A stretch of 64,000 nt of DNA, taken from assembly GCF_019059575.1 (NCBI RefSeq), contig NW_024882193.1, positions 248,001 through 312,000 on the forward strand, written 5' to 3'. The notes beneath the pieces are model-generated. The model made no database searches. It saw only the letters and a program-made list of their open reading frames with translations, and had not been told where the DNA came from. This stretch comes from Amphibalanus amphitrite (taxonomy: Eukaryota > Arthropoda > Thecostraca > Balanomorpha > Balanidae). Shown here one piece after another: positions 11,228 to 53,194 of this stretch; within the stretch, counting starts at the first letter, position 1, and every line of letters begins with the position of its first letter. Position numbers and translations under genes: made by a program.

Positions 11228-11289
11228 GAGCACGGCAAAATCAAGATACTGGCCTTAAAATTAATACCATCTGATCCTCGTCGCCATAA

Positions 11290-11542
11290 TGTAGTGACCG
11301 ACGTCGCTATCTCCTTCTCGTGCCGCACCGCCTGCCCAGTCAGAGCCTCGTGTCCCTTCACCAAAGACTGTATTCACCTTCTCAAGCAGTCCCTTTTATG
11401 CCCTCTGTCCACGTCCGCAAAACCCGTCACGCAGTCACCACTATAGAAGACAACACAACTGTGGCGCACAACAAAACTGAATCGTCTCTTCCAAGGCCGC
11501 GGATAACGCAGTCACTAAATCACTGCCGTATCCGATACTACA
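11290..11542 (-). repeat. 5' LTR of gypsy element B
   Basis: The second 253-bp LTR copy, adjoining the target duplication GAAGC at 11,543. No differences from the 3' LTR were seen by eye. Confidence 0.93.
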
Positions 11543-11547
11543 GAAGC

Positions 11548-12782
11548 AATAATTGTTCCTGAAAGTACTTTTTCTTCGCTTCCCTTATCAAGCCATTGAG
11601 GCAGTTTCTATGTCTTTGATAGGCAAGTTTGTTTCTATTTGTAGGATTCTTTGTTTTTTCTCTATATAGAGTGCTACGGGTATTTATTGAGGTGAGAATT
11701 GCTGAAGATATCCAAGGTTTTATGGCTGTTGTTTTCCTAGTACACTTCCTCTTAATGCTAAACAATGCTATGCCTGAAGAGTATGCATTGATAAGTGTAT
11801 CAGCTGCAGTATTTGCATCAGGGATGGTATGGAATGTTGAGAGCTGTTGGGATAGGTATTCTTGTAGTTCAGTGACTTTGTTATAATTGAAGGTGGTAAT
11901 CCAATTGTCTTCAGGTGGGTTGATTTTTTTAGTACAGCATGTGAATATAGGGAAGTGGTCAGAAAAGTCATCATATATGATGCCAGAATAGGACAAGAGC
12001 TCAAGGTTATTGCAAAAAATATTATCAATCAGTGACCATCTGTCCTCCGAGACTCTTGTTGATTTTGAAATTGTTGGCCAGTAGCTGTGAGAAGTCATGA
12101 TGTTGAAGAATTCTAGACATGCACTGTCCTGTTCAATATTGTGTAAGTCAAAATTGAAGTCACCAGCAATAAATGTTGATTTATTCTTTTTCTCAATCTG
12201 TTCAAGAGAGGCTGTGAGTTCATCTAGAAACAAGTTGTTTACCAAATCAGGAGGTTTGTATATAATGCCAACAATCACTCCAGTTATGCTTGTTATTTGA
12301 CATTCAATAAAAAGGGATTGGGTGCATGACATTGTGCTTAATTTTATATCACATGAGGATTTAACATATTTATCATTGACATAAATTGCAACTCCTCCTC
12401 CACTCCTTCCGACCCTGTTGTTGAAGTATCCTGTGAAACTAGGAAGCTGATGACTATTTACTGATTCATTTGATAACCATGTTTCCGAGACACATATGAA
12501 ATGCCATGTACATTGTGTTCTTTGTAGGAAAAGCTGGAATTCATCAAATCTGTCATTAGATGAAATAGATCTGGCGTTAACATGCAGGATACTGAGTTGG
12601 TTGAGGTCAGGAGTAGTTTTCAAATTTTGTGTTTGGGGAAGGGAGAAATATTTGCATGAAGATCTCAGTTCTTCAAATTTTTCATGAGTCAGGTGCAGAT
12701 CAGATGATGCTAATCTTTGGAAGGGATTAAATATTATAGTATCAAGAGATCCATTTGAATCAGTACATTCTACTAGATTCAT
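11548..12782 (-). CDS. LINE ORF2, N-terminal endonuclease segment
   Basis: This encodes the first ~410 residues of ORF2. The exonuclease-endonuclease-phosphatase fold is recognisable from the N-terminal LSILHVNARSIS, the SETWL motif, the GGGVAIYV stretch, the AGDFNFDL motif and the C-terminal SDHFPIF. These correspond to the catalytic Glu, Asp/Asn and Asp-His residues of LINE endonucleases, which nick the target DNA for target-primed reverse transcription. The segment stops because a gypsy element is inserted at 11,542. The coding frame continues at 6,637. Confidence 0.88.
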
Positions 12783-14537
12783 TCAAGTATGGTATGTCTA
12801 ATCTAACAGAAAATAGCACAATCAATGTCCAGCACCTCACCAGTTCGACGCAACAAGCGCCTCTTGGCTGGCGTTGAAACGAGGCGGACTAACCCATGTG
12901 AGGGAAGCCCAAGGCTGACTATTTTCATTATTTGATATGGAAAAAGTCACGTGACTTTATAGTAATGAATGTTCGTTGCATTTGTTTTTAATAACTTCAT
13001 ACCAAGGATAGAACATCATGGCAAGAAGATTCATTTGTATTTTGTTTTATTTGTTTTTAGGTTATTTGTGATTTGCATTGTTTCAACTTTGGCAAGAAAA
13101 AAACTTGATAAGGTCACGTGATAATCCACGGTAACTCATGTATTTTGTTTGTATCATTTGAAGGTTATTTTATGAATGAAGTTAGCACGTGGTTTCCATA
13201 CTACCTACTCATTGTTTACGTTTGCTTGTGGTGTTTGAAGGTCAGAGTGAGCGAGAGAGTGAGAGAATACGAGGGGGAGGCGTGTGGAAACATGTAGGAA
13301 AGGAGTCATTTTGTGATGTGGTGAGTTTCATTGGGTAATGAAACGTGAGAAACGTGACAGGCAATGAGTATCAGTGCAGCATTGGATAAATTTTAGGTAA
13401 ACACAAATCCAGGCTAGCAATATTGAAGATAAGTGAAATATTTTATTTCCTTATTGTGATTAGCCATTTCCGATTGGACACACCATCACTGGTCAACAGG
13501 CAACAAATCATCACAATTTGCACACAAATTGAAGTGCTAAATTGACATCAGTTATTGTACTTTTTGTTGCTATTCCATTTTGATTTTGTTTAACATACAT
13601 GCTAGTGATCACAAGCTGTGTTGTTGCTATGATTTTGTAGGTGTTTATGAGCATGCTGTTGAGGAAGCAGATGTCATGAGACAGCCCATCTTATGAAGTA
13701 GTTGATGTTGCTGTTAATTACAACCAATACCTGCCTCCGGCTCCATGTCGTTTTCATTGTTATTTGTTACGATGTCTGTCTTTTCACACCAATTAGTATC
13801 ATAACATAACTCCATGTCAACTGTCAGGTGCTGGTCCAGGAGCAACCCAGTAACTGATATACTGTGAAGTTGTAACAGTCAGAAATTCCAATGATAGCAA
13901 ATAACTCCTCCAGTCTCCATGTTAAAATAGTTAAAACGACCTTTCTGCCAGGTTCAGGTGATTTGTCACCACATTCATCCATCCACTCACACAATCATTC
14001 CACCCACATCCACGCAGCTCCAATAGCACCCTGGCAGAGCTGGCAGATGTAGGCCTGGAGGGTTCTGTCAGATCAAAGTGATCAATTAGGTGAGAGGATC
14101 AGTTAATGAGAGCTCCAGTAAAGGGACCAGCATTATCATGACAGACCAGACAAGGGTATCCGATGTGAGGTGCAGACAGTGGGTTGGAGCTCAGAGCTGT
14201 ATGGTAGGCAGTATTGTAACCATTCATAAGCAAGCCGTCCCAAGCATACTGCACCAAAACAGTGTCATATTTCACAGTATGACATGTTTTATTATGTTTG
14301 GTAAGTAGGCATTACTAATTGTACTTGCTATTTTTGATATTTTGAGTGACAAGTTTATTGTACTATGCAATATGCATAACATGTACTTTGTGATGTGCTG
14401 CAATATTTGTATCATGCAGTATTTGTATTTGTATTTGTGTTCTTTCCATTTGAAACTATTTCACACATTTCAAAGACCAGATATCAGGCATGCCCAATCA
14501 AAAATGACTCATTCAGAAAGCTAGGGATTTGTATATT
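12783..14537. other. AT-rich stretch without recognisable genes
   Basis: 1.75 kb between the LINE ORF2 start and the ORF1-like gene. The ORFs here are short and lack any familiar motif. If the ORF1-like gene at 14,538-15,371 belongs to the same LINE, this gap is too long for a normal ORF1-ORF2 spacer and would have to contain an unrecognised insertion. I see no terminal repeats that would prove one. Confidence 0.5.
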
Positions 14538-15371
14538 CTACTGCTCAGTCTGAGACTTCTTTGCCTGTCGAGTCTGACGTGCGGAAGGGACCACGTAGTC
14601 TTCAAGGTTGGTAGCTTTTCGTGCGACGGATCCGGGTGGGATGTTGAGGAGAGTTTGTGAGCGCATGAAGTTGTGGCCTGTTTGATGCTCGCGTTGGTTT
14701 GACTTAAGTGGTGCGTTACCTAGTGTAGCCTTGATTTCTTCCTCACTGAACCATGGCTGTATGCGCGAGTACCTTTTTGTTGTAGAATCTCTTGCCATGA
14801 TGTTGCCATTTTTGGTATGATAGTTGAGGACCTCTTTTTTCTTGCGCATCTCCTCAAGTACAGAGACCATTTTAGCCCTCTTTTCCGTCAGGTTCTCATG
14901 GATCGTGATCTTTTCACCTGGTTCTCCACCTTGTTCAAATTTTGCCTGATAGACAGCATCACGGTCATCAAGGTCCTGAAACTTTACAATCACCCGCCTT
15001 TTGTTTCGCAGTCTATGGCATGCTACTATTTCTCCCTTCATTTCTACTTTCAGATTTTCCTTGAGCACCTTCTTTACTGTGGCCCTGGTTTCCTGAGGTG
15101 TTTCCCCCTCCGCACCCTCTGGAAAGGAACCACCCAGGATGAGAGAGGACTTTCTGTTGTACTGCTCTACCTCATCAACATTTCTATCCACCTTCTCTAT
15201 CTCCTTCCACAGCTTTTTGTTTTCTTTTTTCAAGTTTTCTATCACCTCCTCATTCTTTTTTTGATCAGTTTTTAGTTTTTTCAGCTCCTCTCGCAGAGAC
15301 AAAGTCTCAAGGCTCACTGCCTCCTTCACAATCATCTCAATAGCCTCTTTATCCATCCTTGGGCCTCCCAC
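14538..15371 (-). CDS. LINE ORF1-like coiled-coil protein
   Basis: This 277-residue protein has a strong heptad coiled coil at about residues 20-75 (EELKKLKTDQKKNEEVIENL). An RNA-binding-like segment follows (SSLILGGSFPE, then HRLRNKRRVIVKFQDLDDRD, then TIHENLTEKRAKMV). This is the arrangement seen in L1/CR1-type ORF1 proteins: trimerising coil, RRM, C-terminal domain. Those proteins bind the element RNA and act as nucleic-acid chaperones. It lies on the same strand as the LINE ORF2 at 100-12,782 and could be its ORF1, but the 1.75-kb gap leaves this open. Confidence 0.7.
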   Translation of the reverse strand: MGGPRMDKEAIEMIVKEAVSLETLSLREELKKLKTDQKKNEEVIENLKKENKKLWKEIEKVDRNVDEVEQYNRKSSLILGGSFPEGAEGETPQETRATVKKVLKENLKVEMKGEIVACHRLRNKRRVIVKFQDLDDRDAVYQAKFEQGGEPGEKITIHENLTEKRAKMVSVLEEMRKKKEVLNYHTKNGNIMARDSTTKRYSRIQPWFSEEEIKATLGNAPLKSNQREHQTGHNFMRSQTLLNIPPGSVARKATNLEDYVVPSARQTRQAKKSQTEQ

Positions 15372-16930
15372 GGTACCGATCCTTAACTTACGGAAAAATT
15401 ACTCAAGTACGAACACAAAGTCGGCAAAGCTACAAAACTAAGGTGAGATTACCGAAAAGAAAGTTGGTACCTAATTTAAGAACAAAAATTAATTCTAAAC
15501 TCAAAATCTATCAATGAACTCTACTCCCTGGTTTGTGCGCCAATATCGTCGAAGGCTCTCGGGACTGGACACGTCCGCGCTCCAGCTCGCCAGGACACCG
15601 AATCGAAGCTGGACACCGAAACACCAGCTGCCTCGACTCCGACTCCGGAAAGCTAACCGGAAAGCTAAGTGAAGTCTAAATTCCGTGCTATCACTTTTCA
15701 GTTGTTTTTAACCAGTGTCCAGTGGCCCCACGGCAAAATTCGCTTGCGGTGATCACAAATTACTTATTTTTTCACAAATCTTGTTTTTGTTCTGAAAAGC
15801 TAACATTGCATCTCACAAATTTCAAGTTATGTCATAATTTAGTAGTCAAACATTTTGTATTCGCGTTATAACTTCTACTGTCCTTTGTCAAGTACTTATT
15901 AACAAGTGTATATTTACTTTCTTTTATCGCTCCACTAAGTGCCTAACACAAACACAGACCGACATGATGGCGATGCCCGTGGTCATGATACGGCCACACT
16001 CGTGCTTCTCGGCGGGATTTCAAGCTGGCCGCCGGCCGCTGGTCTCTAGGGACTCAGCTGCGTCTACGTGGGAGAGATGGTGACCGTATAAACGAAACCG
16101 GGGCGATCTGCAGGTGCACGAGCAGGGTGTCCGGAAAGTTCTGGCTCCTCTTTTGGACGTCGTCTAACGCGCGCCGTTATTATTGGACTTTCAACCAATC
16201 ACCGCAGATATGACCCATATCTACTTTTGGGTGTTTAAGTCGGTCGATCCGCCCCCCCCCCCCAGTAAAAAATCCGTGGCGACGCCCCTGTATAGGTGGG
16301 TTTCACTAACTAAAACTACCGAGCCGAGTGACTAACAACGATAAAAACTTTATCTTAGAAACGACGAAGATCAAATGTCATTTGATTTCGACATTCTCGC
16401 TCCCTACCATCCCCCCCCCCCGGTCGTCAGAATTCATCCATCAGACCCGGCATTTCGGCCGATTTGTGAGTTGTGACTCCCCCCCCCCCCCCCCACGATC
16501 CCCTAGATCCGCCCTTGGAAGGTAATATGATTTTGGGCCCAGACACTTGGGGCCCAAGCCTTTTCCTTGATGGCCCCTCGAGGCCAAGTCCCCCCCCCCC
16601 CCCCACCTCTGAAATCATTTCTCCAGCCCTGACCACCCTCCCAGGAGTCAGTAGGGGAAGCGGGGGTAGCACCGCCATGTGGGAAACACCGCCATCCTCT
16701 CTATCGGCAAAACTCTGAATTGTAAATGTAAACACCCGCCATTTCGGTGTCCGAACGGAAACGGGACGCCGCGTGAGGTAGGTTTCGCTAAGATTTATTT
16801 GATTTTGAGATCGCAATTGCCCATTTTGTGAATTTCAAACCGTCGTTGTAATCATTTGGCATGTTTGAGCAGCAAGTAAGTGGTCATTTCAAGTCAAAAT
16901 GCCTTGATTTTTACGTTAAATTTGAGGGCA
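15372..16930. other. Non-coding region with poly-C tracts
   Basis: No gene is supported here. The part next to 15,372 would be the 5'-UTR of the ORF1-like element. Poly-C runs occur at about 16,250-16,263, 16,410-16,420, 16,480-16,495 and 16,591-16,604. At 16,266-16,290 the sequence ends in CGTGGCGACGCCCCTG, a hAT-like terminus that recurs at 59,827-59,843. Confidence 0.5.
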
Positions 16931-16935
16931 TGAAG

Positions 16936-17784
16936 CAGGGATGCGGAGCCGTGGAAATTTCAGACGGCTCCGGCTCCGGCTCCGGCTCCGGAGAAAAAAA
17001 TCGGCTCCGGCTCCGGCTCCGGCTCCGGGTGAAATGTTATGGCGGCTCCGGCTCCGGCTCCGGCTCCGAGTAAAATGGTCCGGCTCCGGCGGCTCCGGCT
17101 CCGACTCAGTACATCCCCTACGCAATCAATTAAATACGGGTGGAAGAAAAATTGGATTGGTTATACGCGTTACTCTTTGCCATGACCGGCTCACCGCGTC
17201 CCCGCGCAAACGCACCTCGGAGAGAACTGGCAGAACAAAGGGCTAGGAAGCGATGGCATTGGAAACGCAGTCGCCGCGAATCGGAGTTCAGTGAACCATC
17301 GTAAGCTGACACCCGTCTCGGCTGCGTTGGGGGGTGAGGGGTGGGGGGTGTGTGGGATGAGACGGTGCTGGGAGTCGCAGTCCACTGCACTGGTTTGAAA
17401 ACAATGGCCGTCACCTGATGACTGGTCCTCATGTTCTGGGGATGCAGTAGACGTGGGGGGGGGGGGGGGAAGAGCAAACAGGAAGTTGTTTGCGTACTGT
17501 GGGATACTGGGGATATTCGGATTTTTTCATTCACTTGATGGCCCATGACGTAAGTACCATATGTTTTACTGCCTTGTACTGTCAAACCGAACTAGGTCAA
17601 TTATTTTTTTCCCTCTTCAAAAAATAAAAAGGAGCCGGAGTCGCCCCCTTTTTTGGCGGCTCCGGCTCCGGCTCCGGCTCCGGGCTATATTGTTTCACGG
17701 CTCCGGCTCCGGCTCCGGCTCCGGGCAAAATATGCCGGCTCCGGCGGCTCCGGCTCCGACTCCGGCTCCGGCTCCGCATCCCTG
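16936..17784. mobile_element. hAT-type non-autonomous element (GGCTCC arrays)
   Basis: 849 bp bounded by CAGGGATGCGGAGCCG and its inverse, flanked by the exact 8-bp direct repeat GCATGAAG (16,928-16,935 and 17,785-17,792). The 8-bp duplication and CAGGG ends are diagnostic of the hAT superfamily. Inside each end lie imperfect GGCTCC hexamer arrays (16,966-17,105 and 17,658-17,776). The centre has no transposase. Confidence 0.9.
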
Positions 17785-18678
17785 GCATGAAGTGCTCTTT
17801 GTTGAGAAAGGAATTACAGAAGAATCGCGTCCCGGCTTGTTTTGCTGTCGGGACGTTGTCGGTCCATGACTGTGAGTGGGGTAACACCGCCATGCTCGGC
17901 GGTGCTACCCCAAGGGGTGGCAAAATGGATTAAGCCGCAATGATGATTCACTCAGCTCGGAGAAGAGCTTTAGTTAGGCCGCAAACGTCGTCTGTTTTTT
18001 AACCTCACGTTTGACTTCACTGGATGTTTCGAAATAAACGTGAATTTGTCATGCTTTGTATGCATATTGTCCGCAAAAAACAGTCTGATCTGTGACAAAC
18101 TAACAACCAACTCTTGTGTGTCTTATATGAGTTTGAGTTACTATTTCAGACAGCAGTAACGCTTCCAAGGGTGGCTGTCACCGTAAGGCCGATCTGTGGA
18201 TAACATCGCCATCAGTGGCGGTGCTACCCGCACATTTTTTGGAGGACGAAAAATGCAGGACTTGTTTTCGACGTCTGTAAAGTAGCGAAATTTTATAATG
18301 GAGCGCTGGAAACTATGCCAACATGTAGGAAAACATTCCTACTGTCAGTGTCACATGAATGCAAAAGAGCTTCGTTTTTACTACGCATATCAGCTCGGTG
18401 AGCAGAAATGCTTAAGGTGGCGGTGCTCCCCCCGCTTCCCCTATAGGGCATTACAGTTCGCAATTCACTCTGGAAAGTAGTAACCCTCCACGACTATTCG
18501 CGTACCAGTCGCTCGCGACCCCTCCATCGAAATGTATTTATTCATTGACGCCTACCTGGCAGACGCGCCCCACAAACCCCTAAAGAAACCTTCCTTTACA
18601 TTGACGCCTCCCTTTAGTTTTACCCTCCACGCCTACCCTTCGCCGACCAAGTCACGAGGGCCCAAAAAACTCACACGC
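17785..18678. other. Non-coding region with repeated GGCGGTGCTACC motif
   Basis: No gene seen. The motif GGCGGTGCTACC, or its complement, occurs at about 17,899-17,915, 18,214-18,231 and 18,419-18,430, and also at 16,662-16,675. The segment 16,651-16,675 is nearly the reverse complement of 18,416-18,443, suggesting an old inverted-repeat element later hit by the hAT MITE at 16,936. Confidence 0.45.
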
Positions 18679-19214
18679 CAGGGTTGTGCTCGACTCAAAA
18701 AAATTTGCCGACTCGACTCATCATTCAACTTCAGAAAGCCCTGACTCAACTCTGACTCAAACAAGGAGCTGATTTTTGCCCTTGACTCGACTCACGACTC
18801 AAGCGGCTCAATGAAAATATGAGTCGACTCAAGCTTGACTCAAATTTTTTGTTGAGTCAAGTGAATTGACTCAAAATTGACTCAATTAAAAAAGTTGTTG
18901 AGCGGGGGCGGGGGTGAAAAAAAAAATCCGGCAGCAGGGCCAGGGCGAAGTTGTTAAGCGGGGGGGATGAAAAGCTTGTTTCTAGAAAGTTGAGTCAGCT
19001 GACTCATGTTCCTAAATGTTTGACTCAACTCAATGTCAAAAGTTATTTTACTGACTCAACTCTGACTCAACTCAACGCCTTAATATTTTTGTCCGACTCA
19101 ACTCTGACTCAACTCAACAGCTCAACAGTTGATCCGACTCGACTCAAATCTGACTCATTTGAGTCAGAGTTGAGTCAAATTTGTGACTCGACTCATGAGT
19201 CAAGCACAACTGTG
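18679..19214. mobile_element. hAT-type non-autonomous element (GACTCA arrays)
   Basis: 536 bp starting CAGGGTTGTGCTCGACTC and ending in its imperfect inverse, flanked by the exact 8-bp duplication TCACACGC (18,671-18,678 and 19,215-19,222). Most of the element is degenerate GACTCAACT-type repeats reading on both strands. It has no coding capacity. Confidence 0.88.
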
Positions 19215-19774
19215 TCACACGCTTGTCAATTTTTGAGAGAAGATATCTATAAAATGACAATCTCACACACGGTAAACATCGGTGAGAAAGTCACATCGGT
19301 GGGAAAGGTCAAATCGAACTCCCATAGAAAATTCGACATGACCCTATCACCAGCATGGTCATGCAGACCGCCCGAAAACATGAAGATGTGTCGCTACTGC
19401 CTTCGTGACCTATATAAGAATTAAAATGGTCTCACTTGATACTTTCGGAAGAGAAAAAAAAACGTTGCCAATCGTCCCGTGACGAATATTGGAGAGGTTT
19501 TAAAGATGCACCCTAACAATTGTACTTTCGCCCCCACTTTAAAACCGCCAAGCTATGTGCGAATATATCATTGGTGAAAAAAAATTGTAATTCAAAACTG
19601 TGTGAGACAGCGCCATCTACAGGGATGTTCACGAAAAACTGACACATTTTATTTCCGAATTACGAGAAAACACCTGCCCTCAGCATGGTGATCATGCTAT
19701 GGGCAAATAGAGTGGACTTCTAAGTTTTTATTGACATATTTTGGGAACATGTCATTTTCGTTTCTAAGAAGTTA

Positions 19775-20038
19775 AGGCCTGGCTACACTATGCGTTTTCT
19801 GCGTGCGTTTTTTGCGTGTTTGCGTGTTTTGCGTGATATCGTGCTAGTAAAAAACGATATTACGTTTTTGTAATGTTTTTTTCATATTCAATTTTAGCTA
19901 ATATAAGAATTGCATTACCTTTTAGACATAACTTATGTAAAAGTTTTATTAAATATAGCTTTCTTCTAGAACGATATTACGCAAATCACGCAAACACGCA
20001 AAAAACGCACGCAGAAAACGCGTAGTGTAGCCAGGCCT
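19775..20038. mobile_element. PIF/Harbinger-like MITE
   Basis: 264 bp with about 50-bp inverted ends starting AGGCCTGGCTACACTA, flanked by the 3-bp duplication TTA (19,772-19,774 and 20,039-20,041). A TTA/TAA duplication fits PIF/Harbinger. The ends contain reiterated TGCGTG/CGTTTT motifs. Non-coding. Confidence 0.82.
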
Positions 20039-20056
20039 TTACAGCGTATTTTGCAG

Positions 20057-20405
20057 ATGACGAGTTTTTGGAGCAGTGCACGACTCAGCCCGAAACAGGA
20101 AATTATCCCCCGTTTTTGGGCACGTGCCTGGAGAATTGCAACACCTCTCACTGCACTCGTCGGGAGTTTTGATGTCCTTTGGGCCGCTGCTACAGACCAT
20201 GTCACTCACGTGACCCCACAGGAATAGTCCACGGTGTTGAGGTAGAGCGAAATGGCCGGCTATGGGTGAGAGGTGATGCGCGAGACAATGCCCCCTCCCC
20301 CCTGTTCTCGTGTGAGACCGATGATCGCGGTTACTGTACGTGGGGTGGCCCTGACGTGCCAGAACCACCAAATGGTGTAGACGTCGACCCATTTCCGCTA
20401 CAGTA
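20057..20405 (+). pseudogene. Cys-rich exon-like ORF with in-frame TGA
   Basis: After a plausible 3' splice site (TATTTTGCAG, ending 20,056) a phase-1 reading frame gives about 38 residues with four Cys, a single in-frame TGA at 20,170-20,172, then about 77 more residues with five Cys and a TAG at 20,403-20,405. The phase would suit splicing into the exon at 21,619. I do not recognise the family. A coding-like Cys-rich frame on the minus strand overlaps it, so strand and reality are uncertain. It lies inside a TIR element, so it may be a captured gene fragment. Confidence 0.3.
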
Positions 20406-20905
20406 GCTAACAGAAGCCGTTACAAGATGGCACGGTACCACTCTACAGTGACTGCCAGCATGCGGCCATGGTTTCTGGCATCAGCACTTCCAAGCCTGCC
20501 AATTTTGGCATTCCTTAGGAATTTGCCCACAATATGCCAATAGTATAAAACATAATCAATCGAAACATTAATATGTCAAATTTTAGACGAATTCGTATAC
20601 TGGTTCAGTCGTGGTGGCAGATGGTAGCCGCGAGAGCTTCATTGTTTTTCCGCTAAGTTTTGTCGCCAAGTCAAATTTCCCCATTTTAACGCTTTCTTAT
20701 TTATTTGAAAACTCATGTGATGCTACCTAAAGGAGCTATGCACATATAAAACTTTTTTCAACAGGCTTTCGAATGACATGCAAATCAAGTCTCCGTGAGC
20801 TCTCACATGCTCACAAAGTCGTTTTAAAATGTGTCATTTTTTCGTGAACATCCCTGTAGTTGTGGTGGTTGAGCCTTCACAATTTACCAGTAGATCCAAC
20901 TCCTT

Positions 20906-21618
20906 CAGGAAAGGTAGGTTGGATCTACTGATATCCGGTCCGCGTATCCGGTCCACGGATACGCGTATAAAGTTCTTATTTATTTACGATACGTCGAGTA
21001 GTTCCAACTCTTTCAGTGAGGGTTATGCCAATGACTCGACACCCGCGGGGACAATATCCGGTGCTGGGTAGCTACCTTATCTTCGGACCGCAGGTACGGT
21101 GCATATTTTTGAGTAATAACGCGGGGTAGTCTGCTTACCCTCTTACCCTCTATCTGGACATGGCGAGTTAATGCGCATATACCACCCGCAGTGCATAGCT
21201 TAATTCGCCAGCTCCGGGTAAAATTGTTTTCAGTGCATCAGCAGGGGCATGCAATGAGAAAACGACAAATTCATGTTGGGTTTTTGCTCGTTGGTCACAT
21301 TTGTAGCCAAACAAAGTTTGACTCGGTGCCATTCAAGACAGCCGAACAATAAACTGAAGTAAGTTACTATACATACAGACATTTTGCAGAAAGTTAATAA
21401 AAGTTAATAAATAAGGAGTTAATAAAATTATCAGATCGAACGTGCTTCAACCCGTAAAATAATCATGAATTATTGCTCACAACTGTGACCGACTAATGGG
21501 ATAAGGATGAAGCTGCTAGGGGGTGATGGGGGTGGGGGGCTCCAACAATTTCTTCCAGCGGGGTATGCAGGTGAGCGATAGACACGGTGACGGCCAGAGC
21601 AGATGTCTGTGTCGGCAG
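20906..21618. other. Region upstream of the host-gene exon 1
   Basis: No gene or recognisable promoter. A small hairpin (AGTAGATCCAACT and its inverse, 20,890-20,933) and poly-purine stretches were the only structure seen. A signal-peptide exon for the gene that follows is expected upstream but was not identified. Confidence 0.4.
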
Positions 21619-52850
<31,232 letters not shown>

Positions 52851-52873
<23 letters not shown>

Positions 52874-53142
52874 GCCGGCCGGCGCCCGCTCCACGCCGGT
52901 CTGCTCTGCCGCCCGCCCGCCCGCCAGCTGCACCCAGTTCTTCTGAGCCGGCCGGCGCCCGCTCCACGGCGGTCTGCTCTGCCGCCCGCCCGCCCGCCAG
53001 CTGCACCCAGTTCTTCTGAGCCGGCCGGCGCCCGCTCCACGGCGGTCTGCTCTGCCGCCCGCCCGCCCGCCAGCTGCACCCAGTTCTTCTGAGCCGGCCG
53101 GCGCCCGCTCCACGGCGGTCTGCTCTGCCGACCGCCCGCCCG
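52851..53142 (+). repeat. 73-bp tandem copies of the last-exon end
   Basis: Four copies at an exact 73-bp period (CAGCTGCACCC at 52,852, 52,925, 52,998 and 53,071). Each includes the last coding codons (SCTQFF), the TGA and about 48 bases of 3'-UTR. Only the first is in the functional frame before the stop. Confidence 0.95.
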
Positions 53143-53194
53143 CCCGGAGGAGCGATGGCCAGCGGCCGACCGGCTGCACGACGCATCCAGCTGC

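Larger units (their letters stand above)
6638..11542 (-). mobile_element. Ty3/gypsy LTR retrotransposon B (complete)
   Basis: A 4,905-bp element with 253-bp LTRs and the 5-bp target duplication GAAGC (6,633-6,637 and 11,543-11,547). Next to the 3' LTR lies a purine tract, AAGGGAGGGGATA on the minus strand, that fits a polypurine tract. Next to the 5' LTR the minus strand reads TTATGGCGACGAGG, the putative primer-binding site. It is related to element A but clearly a different family, since both LTR and protein differ. It is inserted between the endonuclease and RT parts of the same LINE. Confidence 0.94.
1..12782 (-). mobile_element. LINE (non-LTR retrotransposon), split by two LTR elements
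   Basis: This minus-strand LINE runs from the ORF2 start at 12,782 past the left window edge. ORF2 holds an apurinic-type endonuclease (11,548-12,782) followed by a reverse transcriptase (5,862-6,637 and 100-1,120). Two LTR retrotransposons sit inside it. When both are removed with one target-duplication copy each, 3,027 nt remain, an exact multiple of three giving 1,008 codons plus stop, and the frame is continuous across both junctions. That indicates recent insertion into a LINE that was intact at the time. The domain order and RT motifs fit the Jockey/CR1 side of the LINE tree; the clade is not resolved. The 3' end lies outside the window. Confidence 0.9.
19620..20856. mobile_element. TA-flanked inverted-repeat element
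   Basis: The left end CAGGGATGTTCACGAAAAA (19,620 on) is matched in inverse at 20,822-20,856, about 35 bp of TIR. TA dinucleotides flank it at 19,618-19,619 and 20,857-20,858, as in Tc1/mariner-type elements. Inside are a PIF/Harbinger-like MITE and a Cys-rich exon-like ORF. No transposase was found. Confidence 0.7.

Noticed and set aside
16926-17923. Arg/Ser and Gly/Ser repeat ORFs around 17 kb
   Set aside because: They are translations of the GGCTCC hexamers of a hAT MITE.
20170-20172. TGA read as selenocysteine
   Set aside because: No SECIS-like structure identified and the ORF itself is doubtful.
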